A DNA stretch of 64,000 bases from Verrucomicrobiota bacterium (GCA_016199985.1 JACQFQ010000057.1:26112-90111); one strand, 5' to 3'. Shown: positions 52,101 to 61,609, counted from the stretch's first letter. The notes: a model not told the origin generated them from the letters alone. Translations and numbers: made by a program.

Positions 52101-55100
52101 TGGGCGGATCGGGACGCGTCAGCTCGAGACGCTCCCCGCTTTGCTGGAGATGTCCGGTGTAGGGGCCCAGGATCGGCACCTCGGCGGGCACGGCGTATCG
52201 GGACCGGAACAGAGCCGGGTCAATGGGCGACAGCACCAGGTAGCCGCCCGCGGACAGGATGGTGTTGGGCGGGAACGTGAAGTCGATGCCGCTCACCTTC
52301 CAGCGATTCGTGATGGCGCTGGGGTCATAGAGCGGGACGTTCGTGCTCGCGATATTCTGGAGCTCGACAAATTCGTCGAACGCGGGATCCGGGTGGTAAT
52401 GGATCTCACTGAGAATGACAGGCCCGACTCGCGGGCCCGAGTTGGTCGCTCCGAAGGTGTTTTGGATCTGGGCCGGGTAGTGTTCCTCCCCCTGGCTGTT
52501 CACATAGCGCCCAAAGCTCACCCCGTTCTGCGCCGCGCCGAACGCGACGCCGTGGCTGTAGCCTGTGAGGTTGGACTTCGAATCGCCAGAGAGCAGATAG
52601 ATCTGGTCGCCGATCGAGCTCAGTCGAAAGCTGTTTGTGGCGGTCGGCGGGTTGTTGAAATCGTTTTCAGTGAACACCAGGTAGCCGAGCGCGCTGATGG
52701 ACGTATTGTCGGGGATGCGATATTTCCGCGGTTCCGCGGCGCTGTCCGAAAGAAACCATCCGCCGATGTTCACCGGGGCGGACGAAGGATTGAAGAGCTC
52801 CACGGCGTCGACTTGCGGCAGGTCGGTGTGCGTGAGCAGCTCGTTCACCACGATGGGCACGAGGGTCGGCGCCGGGTCGTCCGCGCCCGGGCTTCCGAGA
52901 GGATTGGCGCTGGCGCGCCACTGGGCCCCGTCCTCGGAGTTGGACGTCGGGTTCGCGTCCTTCGGCACGAGGGAGAATCCATATCCGTCGGCCGCAATCG
53001 GCCACGGGAGCGAATCCTTGTAGCCGACGGTGAACACCGTGCCTCCCAGGACATGTTTCACGCGCAGGGTCTCGCCGCCATTGTCGAGCTTGCCGGTGAA
53101 GACGCCGTGGATGGGCGCGCCGGGATATCGCGCATGAAACAACGCCGGGTTCCTCACGATCACCCAGAATTGGCCCGGCCCAAGGCGCGTGGCGTTGGTG
53201 AAGGCGAAGGTCACTCCGTCCGTGAACGCGAGGCCGCTGAGATCGAGGGTGTTTGCGGTGGTGTTCTTGAGCTCGACGAACTCGTATTCGTCGCCGGAGT
53301 TGAGCCCTTCTCCCGGCGGATTGTACATGATCTCGGTGATGGCAAGTCCGTCGAAGTTTTCAATCGGATAGAACGTGGTCTCGACGATCGCGCTCCAGTT
53401 CGCGCCGTCCTTGACGCGCGCGCGAACCGTCCTTGCCGTGTTGAGCGCGATCGGCGCGGTGTAAACGATCGCGGTCGGGTTGATCGCCCCGCCGCGCAGC
53501 CGAGGGTCTGAGCCATCGAGCGTGTAGTACAGGGTCCCGCTGGCGTTGGGGTTGGCGATCCCCAGGTTGTATCCGAAGGGAACGAGCCCTCCAAACTGGG
53601 AGAAGGTCGGCGCGCCGAGGACGGGATACAATCCGTGGTTCCGGAGCTGTCCCATCACGATGCTCCCGCGGGCGGGCAGATAGTTGTTTCGGACGTTGTC
53701 GTAGGAGTTCTGCCAATCGGCGCGCGTGATCGGCGGTCCTGTTCCGCGCTTGGCGTCGCCCCATCGCGCGGATTCCGGCACGAGGGCGCGGAAGATCTCG
53801 TTGGTGCGCGCGTCGAGACGGGCCTGCGCGTTGGAAACGGAGAGCGCGCCGCCATTGAAGAAGTGCTTCTGGACCCGGTCGGCGCAGGTCATCCGGAACT
53901 CGGCGTTGGCCCACAGCCGCGTGAAAATGTATTGCGGGTTGCTGTAGGGAAGGCCGCTGCCCGCGGTTGGATCTCCCGCGGCGAAGGGGCCGGTGCGGTC
54001 CTGGTTCACGTCGAGGAGCGTGTGCTCCGCGTCGTGGCTCATGAATCGAAATCCGCCGTGCGCGCCAGTGCGATCCCGGACGCCAAACCAGTTGTTCGGC
54101 GCGTTGTTTCCGAGGAAGTTCGAGATCGGCGCGTCGAGGTTTCCGCCGTAGTAGATCACCAGCATGTAGTCGATCAGGTTCGGGACATCGAGCAGCGGCT
54201 CGTAGAGCGAGTTCGGCGTTCCATCCGCGTTGAGACCCTGCGCCTTGAGGTACGCGGCGTCGCTCGCAAAGCCGTTTGTCGCCGCCTGCCACAGCCGCGT
54301 CCACGCGTCCATGTTGCCGTCCGTCGCATAGATCGTGTAGCCCTGGTCCGGCCCGACCTTGATCGTGTCGTAATCCTCGGCGAGCCCGCCAATATAACTT
54401 TCGGCGAACGCGGCCTCCGCTCTCTCGTCCGTATTGTACAACCCCCAGTAGACGCCGTTCACATAGAGATGGAACCAGTTCCCCCGCTCTCCGAGCTGCC
54501 CCATGTCCAACTGCGTGTCGCGGCTGAACTGATCCCGGAGGAAGATGCTTCCCGGATCTCCCGCGAACGCCCACGAGTAATTCTGCGTGGTTCGCAGATC
54601 GAACTTGTCGAAGCTCGGCGCCCCGTTGCGGCCGAAGAGCGGGTAGGCGAGGCGCGTGGCGCCGTATTCTTGTCGGAAAAAGAAACGAAACGCGTGCTTG
54701 GGATTGTCGGTGGTGCGGCTGTAGCCGCCCCGGATCCGAATGCCGCAGTTTTCATGAAAGCCCTTCTTGCCGTCCGGTTGGATCAATTCCAGGGAGCAGG
54801 AGCGCTCCCAGGCGAGCGTGTCGCCGCCCGGATTGGCGTAGATCCCGGCCGAGGGATCGAAGAGATCGTTCAGGTTCATCACGATCGAGAATGTCGGAAG
54901 GCTCTTCAGGTCGCTCTCGATCGTTTCCTTCCAGGGCGAGTTGGTCACCACTTCGGGATCCATGCCGTAGTCGTAAATCTGTCCGCCGCTGGTCCGTGGC
55001 GCCGGCCAGCCGGGCCCGGGCGCGTCGCCATTGGGCGACTGCTTGATGATGTCGCGCGTGTAGAGATAGGTGTGGGTGTCGACATCGCTGGACACAAACC

Positions 55101-56946
55101 CCGCCTTGAACGCCGCCGCGCGCACGGTGGTGGTTTTGGTGATCGGGATCGGGGCCGCGTAGGAGCCTCCGTTGGCCAGTGTCGGGAGAGTCCCATCGAG
55201 GGTGTAGCGGATCGTTGCGCCGGGGGTGTCGCAGCTGATCACCAGGTCAAAGTTGGTGTCGTAGAATCCGCGGTCATGACTGAAATGGGTGTCGCGGACC
55301 TTGTTGTAGATGTCCGTGGAGTTGAATCCGCCGGGTGTCGATGCGAGGAAATAGTTGTTCGTCAGAAGGACGACGTGGAACTCGGCGAGATCCACGGCGA
55401 AAAGAAAATCTCCGTTGTTCGCCGCGCGGTTCAGGCCGTGGACCGCGAGCACGTTGCTCCCCGCCGCGAGCAGCCCCACCTGCGGCGTGAGATCGATGGT
55501 CTCGCGGAGGACCGACTGCGCGTTGGTGCGGTCCGCCGTCGCCAAGGAGTCGAAGGCCAGCGCCCCCGGCGCGTTGCGCGTCGCGACCAGGGTCCCGTTC
55601 AGATACATCGCGAACCCGTCGTCATACCGAACCCCGAGCGTGAGCGTGTTGAGAGCTCCGGGCGAGCCCACGGTGAAGGGGAAGCGAAGGTACGCGCTGG
55701 AGGACTTGTTGTACATCGACTTCAACAGGTCCGTTTTCACAAACGCGCGCAGCCCGGCGCTCTGTCCGAGCGGCGTCGACCTTACCGCAAGGCCGCCTCC
55801 GGCCGTGTCGCCCACCAGCCGGAAGTTCGTCCCGTTCCACGCGCCCAACGTCCCGGGAGCGGACCATAGCTCCAGCGCCGATCCTCCTCCGCGCTCGTAG
55901 AAGATCAGTCGGATCGGATAGTCCCCCGCCGCGGCGAAATTGAACGTCGCGAGCGTGTCGCTGGCGCCTCGGGGGTTGGGGAAGGCGGTCGAGAAGGTCC
56001 CCACCTGCAGATAGAAGCCATCGTCGCTGTTCACGCCGAAAGTCCGCGGCCCCGCCGCCGGAATCGTGACCGTGCCCGTGGCTTCCACAACGAAGTCGTC
56101 CTGATCGGTGACCAGGTCGAAGCCCGGAAACGGGCTGTCGCCGCCGTAATTCCCCGCGCCGCCGGAATTGAAATAGTTGATGACATTCTTCGTCTCCGAG
56201 TAGACGGCGGACTGTTGCGAAGGATTGTTCAGCACGTTGGAGGCGGTTGTCAGATCGCCCACGAGGATGTTCGCCTTGTAGTTCTTCACCGCAAACCCCG
56301 GGACGGATTGCTCGAACCCCAGGCCGTTCGTGCCCGCGACCCATCCCGTTTCCGCGAATCCCGTCCGCGCGGTCCAGGTCAGCCCGAGGGTGTTGTTGGA
56401 CGGGATGTAGTATTTCACCGCCGCGTTCGTTCCCAGGAACTGGCTGATGTCGGTTTGCTGCACGACGCCGTAGGAGATGTTGTCGTATTGCTTCGGATAG
56501 GGGTTGAACTCGGACGCGAGGGAATCGTCGGGCCGCGCGAGCGCCAAGTATTCCCCCTGACTGCTCAACCCGAAGTTGACGTGCAGCGGGGCGCCGGGGA
56601 GGCGTCGATTCTTGCCGTCCGCCCAGACGAGGAGGATTCCGTTGGGAGGCAGGTTCGTGGATGGGAAGATCCATTTGCTCCTGTCGGCCGGATCATCGGT
56701 CAACCGCCATCCCGCGAGGTTCACCGGGGCGGGGCCGGTGTTGAGAATCTCGATCCAATCAGACGTGGCTCCATCCTCATCCGTGATTCCTGAAAGGTTC
56801 GACGCCATGAATTCGGAGATGATGACGTCCGCGCCGCTGCTCGCCCACGGCTGCAGGAGCAGCGCGAGGATCAACAGCGACAAAACGTGGAAGGGCAGAA
56901 ACGGGCGAGCGGACCGCGCCGCTCTCCTGGCTATTCGGGAGATCAT
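49126..56946 (-). CDS. Giant secreted LTD/CotH/Ig protein
   Basis: From ATG 56946 the protein has 2606 residues, with signal peptide PFLPFHVLSLLILALLLQPW. Domains in order: lamin-tail LTD (~40-150, VIISEFMASNLSGITDEDGA), PA14-like region (~250-420), CHB_HEX_C-like (~600-665, DTPGATIRYTLDGTLPTLAN), CotH kinase-like (~690-1090: NLNDLFDPSAGIYANPGGD, NCGIRIRGGYSRTTDNPKHA, LYVNGVYWGLYNTDERAEAA), further LTD domains (~1225-1660), Ig-like Big_9 (~1665-1750), two copies of a beta-sandwich module (~1760-1925 and ~2110-2260), Ig domains, TSP3-like DTDGDGLPDWWEDAHQLNKN (~2435-2490), and an end SKTFGRRFYRVLTPAR typical of this phylum. An ATG at 57078 is a less likely start, because it lacks the signal position. 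Confidence 0.85.
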   Translation of the reverse strand: MISRIARRAARSARPFLPFHVLSLLILALLLQPWASSGADVIISEFMASNLSGITDEDGATSDWIEILNTGPAPVNLAGWRLTDDPADRSKWIFPSTNLPPNGILLVWADGKNRRLPGAPLHVNFGLSSQGEYLALARPDDSLASEFNPYPKQYDNISYGVVQQTDISQFLGTNAAVKYYIPSNNTLGLTWTARTGFAETGWVAGTNGLGFEQSVPGFAVKNYKANILVGDLTTASNVLNNPSQQSAVYSETKNVINYFNSGGAGNYGGDSPFPGFDLVTDQDDFVVEATGTVTIPAAGPRTFGVNSDDGFYLQVGTFSTAFPNPRGASDTLATFNFAAAGDYPIRLIFYERGGGSALELWSAPGTLGAWNGTNFRLVGDTAGGGLAVRSTPLGQSAGLRAFVKTDLLKSMYNKSSSAYLRFPFTVGSPGALNTLTLGVRYDDGFAMYLNGTLVATRNAPGALAFDSLATADRTNAQSVLRETIDLTPQVGLLAAGSNVLAVHGLNRAANNGDFLFAVDLAEFHVVLLTNNYFLASTPGGFNSTDIYNKVRDTHFSHDRGFYDTNFDLVISCDTPGATIRYTLDGTLPTLANGGSYAAPIPITKTTTVRAAAFKAGFVSSDVDTHTYLYTRDIIKQSPNGDAPGPGWPAPRTSGGQIYDYGMDPEVVTNSPWKETIESDLKSLPTFSIVMNLNDLFDPSAGIYANPGGDTLAWERSCSLELIQPDGKKGFHENCGIRIRGGYSRTTDNPKHAFRFFFRQEYGATRLAYPLFGRNGAPSFDKFDLRTTQNYSWAFAGDPGSIFLRDQFSRDTQLDMGQLGERGNWFHLYVNGVYWGLYNTDERAEAAFAESYIGGLAEDYDTIKVGPDQGYTIYATDGNMDAWTRLWQAATNGFASDAAYLKAQGLNADGTPNSLYEPLLDVPNLIDYMLVIYYGGNLDAPISNFLGNNAPNNWFGVRDRTGAHGGFRFMSHDAEHTLLDVNQDRTGPFAAGDPTAGSGLPYSNPQYIFTRLWANAEFRMTCADRVQKHFFNGGALSVSNAQARLDARTNEIFRALVPESARWGDAKRGTGPPITRADWQNSYDNVRNNYLPARGSIVMGQLRNHGLYPVLGAPTFSQFGGLVPFGYNLGIANPNASGTLYYTLDGSDPRLRGGAINPTAIVYTAPIALNTARTVRARVKDGANWSAIVETTFYPIENFDGLAITEIMYNPPGEGLNSGDEYEFVELKNTTANTLDLSGLAFTDGVTFAFTNATRLGPGQFWVIVRNPALFHARYPGAPIHGVFTGKLDNGGETLRVKHVLGGTVFTVGYKDSLPWPIAADGYGFSLVPKDANPTSNSEDGAQWRASANPLGSPGADDPAPTLVPIVVNELLTHTDLPQVDAVELFNPSSAPVNIGGWFLSDSAAEPRKYRIPDNTSISALGYLVFTENDFNNPPTATNSFRLSSIGDQIYLLSGDSKSNLTGYSHGVAFGAAQNGVSFGRYVNSQGEEHYPAQIQNTFGATNSGPRVGPVILSEIHYHPDPAFDEFVELQNIASTNVPLYDPSAITNRWKVSGIDFTFPPNTILSAGGYLVLSPIDPALFRSRYAVPAEVPILGPYTGHLQQSGERLELTRPDPPNTNGFVPYLLVDGVRYNDKAPWPVVADGSGPSLQRRVASDYADDPANWFASGITPGRANLPNTPPVVSITSPANGASYLPPVNIDIAANAFDSDGTIRKVEFFADGVKIGEDLSSPYGVSWANAPSGVHTLTARATDSGLAIAVSDPVEIAVFNPTPTTAISKGADWKYLDTGVAPANTWTQVGFDDSLWKHGPAQLGYSPDEKDEATLVGYGPDPNNKFITTWFRRSFSIASASRYLTLHVSVLRDDGAVVYLNGTEVFRSNMPDGAITPATKALVAVGGADETSTFYGANVPPNLLANGANVLAVEIHQAGPTSSDISFDLELTGTIAPQIPSVTWTSPTNNARFIAPASIPLAASASDLENGINRVEFYEGTRKLGQDATDPYTLDWNNVPAGTYSLRAVAVNTLGLSRTSSVVNVIVDPNLPPIVNLTNPPNGAILVEPASITVGATASDPDGQVQRVDFLLDDVPLGSATLPPYTALWVSPAVGPHVLKAIATDNRGVATISTPVSLTITNRILAPLSLLPQGGLWRYNDRGAFPGGAWTSIGFDDSAWPRGLAQLGYSPDENDEATLLGFGPDSNNKYPSYFFRHAFVVKDKSSVKELFLRFLRDDGIVAYLNGVELFRDNMPGGTINAATLATVNVTGVDESAFHTNAVSPALLLNGTNVLAVEIHQQALNSSDLSFDAELLGTGDPMAPLLHEQPISQTATNGGATALHATAGGSTPLSFQWRRNGLPLESDGVQPSLRLLNLTPANAGDYSLVVSNSFGSVTSRVATLVVVSPPSVTQSPQSQTVPVTGAAQFKVVADGDPLLRYQWFHNGVAVMNETNTLYAIVNLQTNQAGEYWATVENPFGNAVSDKAVLTVSVPDTDGDGLPDWWEDAHQLNKNDPKDSFADSDGDGLTNLQEYLAGTDPKDAESGLRLLVTVQSGGLLLRFNTVPVHDYVVQYSDSLEAGSWQNLKTIPSTSVPSVSETLDSKTFGRRFYRVLTPAR
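50030..50540 (-). repeat. Duplicated beta-sandwich module, copy 2
   Basis: Encodes the second copy of the repeated module, containing QLGYSPDENDEATLLGFGPD, YLNGVELFRDNMPGGTINAA and NGTNVLAVEIHQQALNSSDL. The first copy is at 51080-51620. Confidence 0.7.
51080..51620 (-). repeat. Duplicated beta-sandwich module, copy 1
   Basis: Encodes the first copy, containing QLGYSPDEKDEATLVGYGPD, YLNGTEVFRSNMPDGAITPA and NGANVLAVEIHQAGPTSSDI. Identity with copy 2 is high in these motifs, with an Ig-like segment in between. Confidence 0.7.
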
Positions 56947-57361
56947 TAGGGACACGTCCTTGGGGGAGCAGGCCGCAAGAGACCGGCGCAATGGCGGCCA
57001 ATGGAAACGACTTTGTAACAGCATGGTTGCAATACTACCGGGCAAGAATGAGTTAGTCTGGATTCTGACAGAGCGCAAATCTTTTGCTCACGGGAGACGC
57101 CATCTGGATAGAGGGAGGGCGACGACCGACAGGTCCCAAAGGGTCCGATCTCAGGCCATTGCCCGGCTCCCCCGGGATAATCGGCGATCCCCGCCATTCA
57201 TGAACTCCCTGCCACTCAGCGGCTGTGTGAAAGGGCCTCACCCCCCTCTCCGGAAGAAATCTGAAACCTTCCTCGCGCGGCGCCCCTCTCAGCTTCGGAA
57301 TAGCAGGGTTTGCTTTTCCCAGGTTTCCGGCTAGAACCAGTTCAGCCAACAAAGCATCTTC
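56947..57361. other. Divergent intergenic region
   Basis: This 415-bp stretch separates two divergent large genes and must hold promoters for both. No strong -35/-10 pair was recognised. It contains a lower-GC patch around 57015-57065. No RNA or repeat is apparent. Confidence 0.4.
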
Positions 57362-60300
57362 ATGATCGAGCCCTTTCTACAGCGCCAATTGGAGCCGGTC
57401 GCGCGGCGCGTGCGACGCTTTCACCTGTGGAGGCATCTGACGGTTTGCTGGGGCGCGGGCGCGCTGGTGTGGCTCCTGGCCCTCGTCTACGAGAAGCGCT
57501 CCGGAGATCCCATGGGGACCTTCCTTTCCTTTTGGCTGACCGTGGTGGGGATCGTCGGCATCGTTCTCTGGAGGCGGAACGCTCGATGGCAGCCCGATTA
57601 CCGGGAGATAGCCCGCAAGATCGAACAGCAGAACCCGCAGCTCCACGCCCTCCTCCTCACGGCGATTGAGCAGCGTCCCGATCCCAAGACAGGACATCTG
57701 AACTTCCTTCAAGAGCGGGTGGTCGAGCAGGCCATCCAGGAGAGCCGCCGGCAATCGTGGGTGGAGGCTATTCCCTCTTCGAGGATGCGATGGGCCCAGC
57801 TGGGGCATCTCGCTACTCTCGGACTGCTCTGCGTCCTGCTGATTAATCTGCGGACGGACGGCGGTCGGTCGGCTGAGGCCGTCAAATCCATGGCCGCCCA
57901 TGGCAAGACGGCGATCACCGTCATCCCTGGCGACGTCTCCCTGGAGAAGGGAAGCCCTCTCGCGATCATGGCGCGTTTCGCCGGTCCGCTTCCGGCCGAT
58001 GTGACGCTGCTGTCGCGCGGGACCGGCAACGACGCGAAGGGCGCGGTGGCGGAGGAACGTCGGACGCCCTTGGTGAAGAGCCTTGAGGACCCCGTGTTCG
58101 CGACCACGCTTTCCGAGGTGAACAACGATCTCGTTTACAGGGTCGCCTACCCGGGTCACGAAACGCGCGAGTTCAAGGTGTCCGTGTTCGAGTTTCCGCG
58201 GCTCGATCGCGCGAACGCCACGGTCACATCGCCGGCCTACACGCGGCTGCCGGAGAAGCAGATTCCCGACACGCGTCGTGTCAGCGCCGTGGAAGGCTCG
58301 CAAGTGCGCTGGGAGCTGCTCCTCAACAAGCCGGTTCGCAGCGCCTCTTTCCTCACTTCGCAGAAAACGGAGATCCCTCTCCAGGTGTTCACGAACGCCG
58401 CCCGCGCCGAGCTCGCTCAGTTCCTGCTCGTCACCAACCAGACCTGGGAGCTGCGGCTCGTCGACGCCGAGGGCCGCACCAACAAGGTCGCGTCCCAGTT
58501 CGTTCTCGAGGCGCTCACCAATCGTCGGCCCGAAATCAAGATCGCCTCGCCGCGCGGCGACCAGCGGGTGTCGCCGCTGGAGGAAGTGGCCTTCAACGCG
58601 GAAACATGGGATGACTTCGGCCTCGAGGGCTACGGCCTCACCTTCCGCATTCCCGGCAGCGCCGAGAGGACCTTCGGAGTGGTCACCAACAGCGGGCCCA
58701 ATGAGAAGCGCGCGATCCAGCATCTGCTCCGGCTCGAGGATCTCAACCTCCAGGCGGGCGGGCTGGTGTCCTGGTTCATGTGGGCCGACGACATCGGTCC
58801 CGACGGGAAGATCCGCCGCACCACCAGCGACATTTTCTTCGCGCAGGTTCGTCCGTTCGAGGAGGTCTTCCGCAAAGCGGAAGGCGGCGGCGACAGCGAC
58901 CAGGAGCCCCCGCCCGGGCAGCAGGAGAGCGCGAAGCTGTTGGAGCTCCAGAAACAGGTCATCACCGCCACGTTCAAGCTTCAGCATCAACCCGCGGGCA
59001 ACGCCGGCGGACCTTTTGCGAAGGACACCGATGTCGTGAAGCAGGGACAGGAGAAAGCCCAGGCCCTCGCCGAGGCGGCCAAGGCGAAGCTCGAGGACGC
59101 GAAGATGATCTCGATCCTCGAGACCGTCGTCGAGGACATGAAGAAAGCCGCCGTTCAGCTGAGCCAGGCGGCGGACGCTCCCTCGGTCGCGCCGCTGACT
59201 CCCGCGTTGGACGCCGAGCAATCCGCCTATCAGGGGCTGCTCCGTCTTCAAGCGCGCGAGTTCCAGGTCCGCAAGAGCAAGGGCAAGGGCAAGGGTGAAC
59301 AGCAGGCGAGCAGCGACCAGATGCAGCGCCAGCTCGATCAGCTGGAGATGCGCGAGGAGAAAGATCGTTACGAGACCCAGAAACAGGCGGCGCCCGAGAA
59401 GAATCCCCAGCAGCAGGAGCAGCTGCAGATTCTGAACCGGTTGAAGGAGCTCTCGCAACGGCAGCAGGATCTCAATCAGCAATTGAAGGAGCTGCAGGCG
59501 GCTCTGCAAGCGGCGAAAACGGAGGAGGAGAAGGAGGACCTGCGTCGGCGGCTCAAGCGGCTGAAGGAAGAGGAGCAGCAGATGCTCTCGGATGTCGATG
59601 AGCTCCGGCAGAAGATGGATCGGGCCGCCGATCAGTCGAGCGTCGCCGACGCCAAGCAGCAGCTGGAGCGCACCCGAGGCGACATGCAGCGCGCGGCGGA
59701 GTCGATGGAGAAGGGCCAGGTGTCGAACGCACAGGCTGAAGGCGCCCGGGCGCAGCAGGGGCTTCAGGAGGCGAAGGAAGATTTTCGAAAGAAGACCGCG
59801 AACCAGTTTGCGGACGATTTGAAGAAGATGCGCGGCGAAGCGCGGCAGCTCGCCCAGAAGCAGCAGGAGATCAGCCAGGAGCTCCAAGGCGCCGCGCAGC
59901 CCAAGCGCCGCGCCCTGGCCGACGCCGAGCCCAAGGACCAGATCGCGCGCGAGCTGGCTCAGCAGAAGACATCGCTCACGAATTTGCTTCAGCAGATGCG
60001 CGCGGTCAGCGAGCAGTCCGAGCCCTCCGACCCCGTGCTCTCGCGTCATCTCTACGACGCCATTCGCCAGGCCGACCAGCAGCGCGCGCAGCAGCAATTG
60101 GACGTGAGCGCGGAAATGCTTCGACGCGGGTTCGAATCTCAAGCCTCGCAGGTGAGCCAGAAGGCGGGCGATTCCCTCGAGCAGCTCAAGAAGGGCGTCG
60201 AGAAGGCCGCCGAAAGCATTCTAGGGGACGAGACCGAGGCGCTGCGACAAGCGCAGCGCGAGCTCGCGGCCTTGGGAAACCAGGCCGAGCAGGAAGTCGC

Positions 60301-61609
60301 CCAGGCGACCGCGCCGTCGCCCGATTCTCCGGACAACGCTTCCAACGCCGGCGGCTTGCGCTCCACCAATCGCGTCGCGCGAGCCATGACTCTCGCCAGC
60401 AATGATCAGGCGCGGCAAAATCGCGGAGCCCGTGGTTCCCAGCCCGGCGAGCAGGGAGGAGACGCCGCCCAGGAAAAGGAATCCGGCGATCAACCCAGCG
60501 CTTCCGATCCTCAGGGAGGCGACTCGTCTCAAGATCCTTCGGCGTCCGGCAGCCGTCGCGCGGGCGCCAACCAGAAAGGCGCGCGCTCAGAACAGCAGTC
60601 AGCCTCAGCGGGCAAACCGGGACTTCAAGAGAAGAAGGATGCCGCCGGTACCGAGAAAACCCCAGGCGCTGGCGAGAACCCGGATGCGAAGGGCGAGGGC
60701 AAGGGCGAGGGCGAGGACCCCAATGGTCAGGGCGGACAAAAGGCGCAGAGCCAAGGCCAGCAAGGTCAGGGCAAGCCGGCGCAGGGCCAGCAAGGTCAGG
60801 GACAGAAAGGTGAGCAAGGCCAGGGACAGGCTCAAGACCAGGCACAGCAAGCTCAACAAGGCGAGGGCCAGCAGGGGCAAGGCAAGCAAGGTCAGGGCAA
60901 GCCGGCGCAGGGTCAGCAAGGCCAAGGCAAACAAGGTCAGGGGCAACAAGGTCAACAAGGCCAAGGCCAGGGCCAAGGGCAAGGGAAAGGGCAGCAAGGT
61001 CAGCCTCAGAAGGGTCAGGGTCAGGGTCAAGGAAACCAGGGCCAGCAGCAGGTCGCGCAGAACGCTCAGCCCGGGGGGAAACCGGGACAGGGCCAGGGGC
61101 GCCCCAATCCTGAACAGAATCCAAGCCCGCAACGCGAGGGTCAGAATCCGGGCCGGGTGACGCAGCGCGATGGCGCGCAGGGCCGCGGCGGCGCCGGCGG
61201 CGAGCGCGCGAATCGCAACCGCCAAAAGATCGATGATTTCCTGTCGGGCCAGACCGGCCCAGGCTCGAAGGGCCCTTTGACCGGCGAGGACTACTCCCAG
61301 TGGGCGGATCGGCTCCGCGATGTTGAGGAGACTTTGGAGGACCCCGCTCTTCGGGCGAAGGTGGCGCAGGCGCGCGAGCAGGCTCGGCAGCTGCGGAACG
61401 AATTCAAGCAGCACGCGAAGGAGCCCCAGTGGGATTTGGTGAAGACCAAGATTGTGGAACCCCTCGCCGAGGTGAGGCGACAGGTCAGCGAGGAACTCGC
61501 GAAGCGGGAGTCCCCGGACAACCTCGTTCCGATTGACCGCGATCCTGTTCCCAAGCAGTACACCGAGCGCGTGAAGAAATACTACGAGCGTCTCGGCGCC
61601 GCTCGCTGA
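57362..61609 (+). CDS. DUF4175-like membrane/coiled-coil protein with Q/G-rich tract
   Basis: The 1415-residue protein has two membrane segments near residues 28-48 and 55-70 (CWGAGALVWLLALVYEKRSG; FLSFWLTVVGIVGIVLWRRN), with a third near 155 (LGHLATLGLLCVLLINLRTD). Two beta domains (~180-500) follow, then a charged coiled-coil region (~620-1000; NRLKELSQRQQDLNQQLKEL; EEEKEDLRRRLKRLKEEEQQ). Next is a Gln/Gly-rich tract of about 130 residues (~1120-1260; GQQGQGKQGQGQQGQQGQGQ), and a conserved C-terminus (~1290-1415; YSQWADRLRDVEETLEDPAL). The layout matches DUF4175-type proteins of unknown function, often next to vWA/BatA genes, but none is present here. Start ATG 57362. Confidence 0.75.
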   Translation: MIEPFLQRQLEPVARRVRRFHLWRHLTVCWGAGALVWLLALVYEKRSGDPMGTFLSFWLTVVGIVGIVLWRRNARWQPDYREIARKIEQQNPQLHALLLTAIEQRPDPKTGHLNFLQERVVEQAIQESRRQSWVEAIPSSRMRWAQLGHLATLGLLCVLLINLRTDGGRSAEAVKSMAAHGKTAITVIPGDVSLEKGSPLAIMARFAGPLPADVTLLSRGTGNDAKGAVAEERRTPLVKSLEDPVFATTLSEVNNDLVYRVAYPGHETREFKVSVFEFPRLDRANATVTSPAYTRLPEKQIPDTRRVSAVEGSQVRWELLLNKPVRSASFLTSQKTEIPLQVFTNAARAELAQFLLVTNQTWELRLVDAEGRTNKVASQFVLEALTNRRPEIKIASPRGDQRVSPLEEVAFNAETWDDFGLEGYGLTFRIPGSAERTFGVVTNSGPNEKRAIQHLLRLEDLNLQAGGLVSWFMWADDIGPDGKIRRTTSDIFFAQVRPFEEVFRKAEGGGDSDQEPPPGQQESAKLLELQKQVITATFKLQHQPAGNAGGPFAKDTDVVKQGQEKAQALAEAAKAKLEDAKMISILETVVEDMKKAAVQLSQAADAPSVAPLTPALDAEQSAYQGLLRLQAREFQVRKSKGKGKGEQQASSDQMQRQLDQLEMREEKDRYETQKQAAPEKNPQQQEQLQILNRLKELSQRQQDLNQQLKELQAALQAAKTEEEKEDLRRRLKRLKEEEQQMLSDVDELRQKMDRAADQSSVADAKQQLERTRGDMQRAAESMEKGQVSNAQAEGARAQQGLQEAKEDFRKKTANQFADDLKKMRGEARQLAQKQQEISQELQGAAQPKRRALADAEPKDQIARELAQQKTSLTNLLQQMRAVSEQSEPSDPVLSRHLYDAIRQADQQRAQQQLDVSAEMLRRGFESQASQVSQKAGDSLEQLKKGVEKAAESILGDETEALRQAQRELAALGNQAEQEVAQATAPSPDSPDNASNAGGLRSTNRVARAMTLASNDQARQNRGARGSQPGEQGGDAAQEKESGDQPSASDPQGGDSSQDPSASGSRRAGANQKGARSEQQSASAGKPGLQEKKDAAGTEKTPGAGENPDAKGEGKGEGEDPNGQGGQKAQSQGQQGQGKPAQGQQGQGQKGEQGQGQAQDQAQQAQQGEGQQGQGKQGQGKPAQGQQGQGKQGQGQQGQQGQGQGQGQGKGQQGQPQKGQGQGQGNQGQQQVAQNAQPGGKPGQGQGRPNPEQNPSPQREGQNPGRVTQRDGAQGRGGAGGERANRNRQKIDDFLSGQTGPGSKGPLTGEDYSQWADRLRDVEETLEDPALRAKVAQAREQARQLRNEFKQHAKEPQWDLVKTKIVEPLAEVRRQVSEELAKRESPDNLVPIDRDPVPKQYTERVKKYYERLGAAR
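60719..61112 (+). repeat. Q/G-coding low-complexity repeat tract
   Basis: The DNA is a decayed array of GGTCAGCAAGGCCAG-like units encoding Gln/Gly repeats inside the DUF4175-like gene. A 26-bp direct repeat (CAAGGTCAGGGCAAGCCGGC plus GCAGGG) occurs at 60761-60786 and 60887-60912, 126 bp apart. The tract may vary in length between strains by slippage or recombination. Confidence 0.8.

Noticed and set aside
51526..55869. Two plus-strand open frames of about 660 and 740 codons
   Set aside because: Antisense to the CotH/LTD gene, with Arg/Gly/Val-rich shadow composition.
57377..60142. A 921-codon open frame on the minus strand
   Set aside because: It mirrors the DUF4175-like gene on the other strand; its Leu/Arg-rich composition reflects the antisense of Gln/Glu/Lys-rich coding DNA and it has no domain.
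60719..61112. A possible CRISPR-like array
   Set aside because: The repeats are continuous, decayed and in frame with a protein gene; no spacers of regular length.
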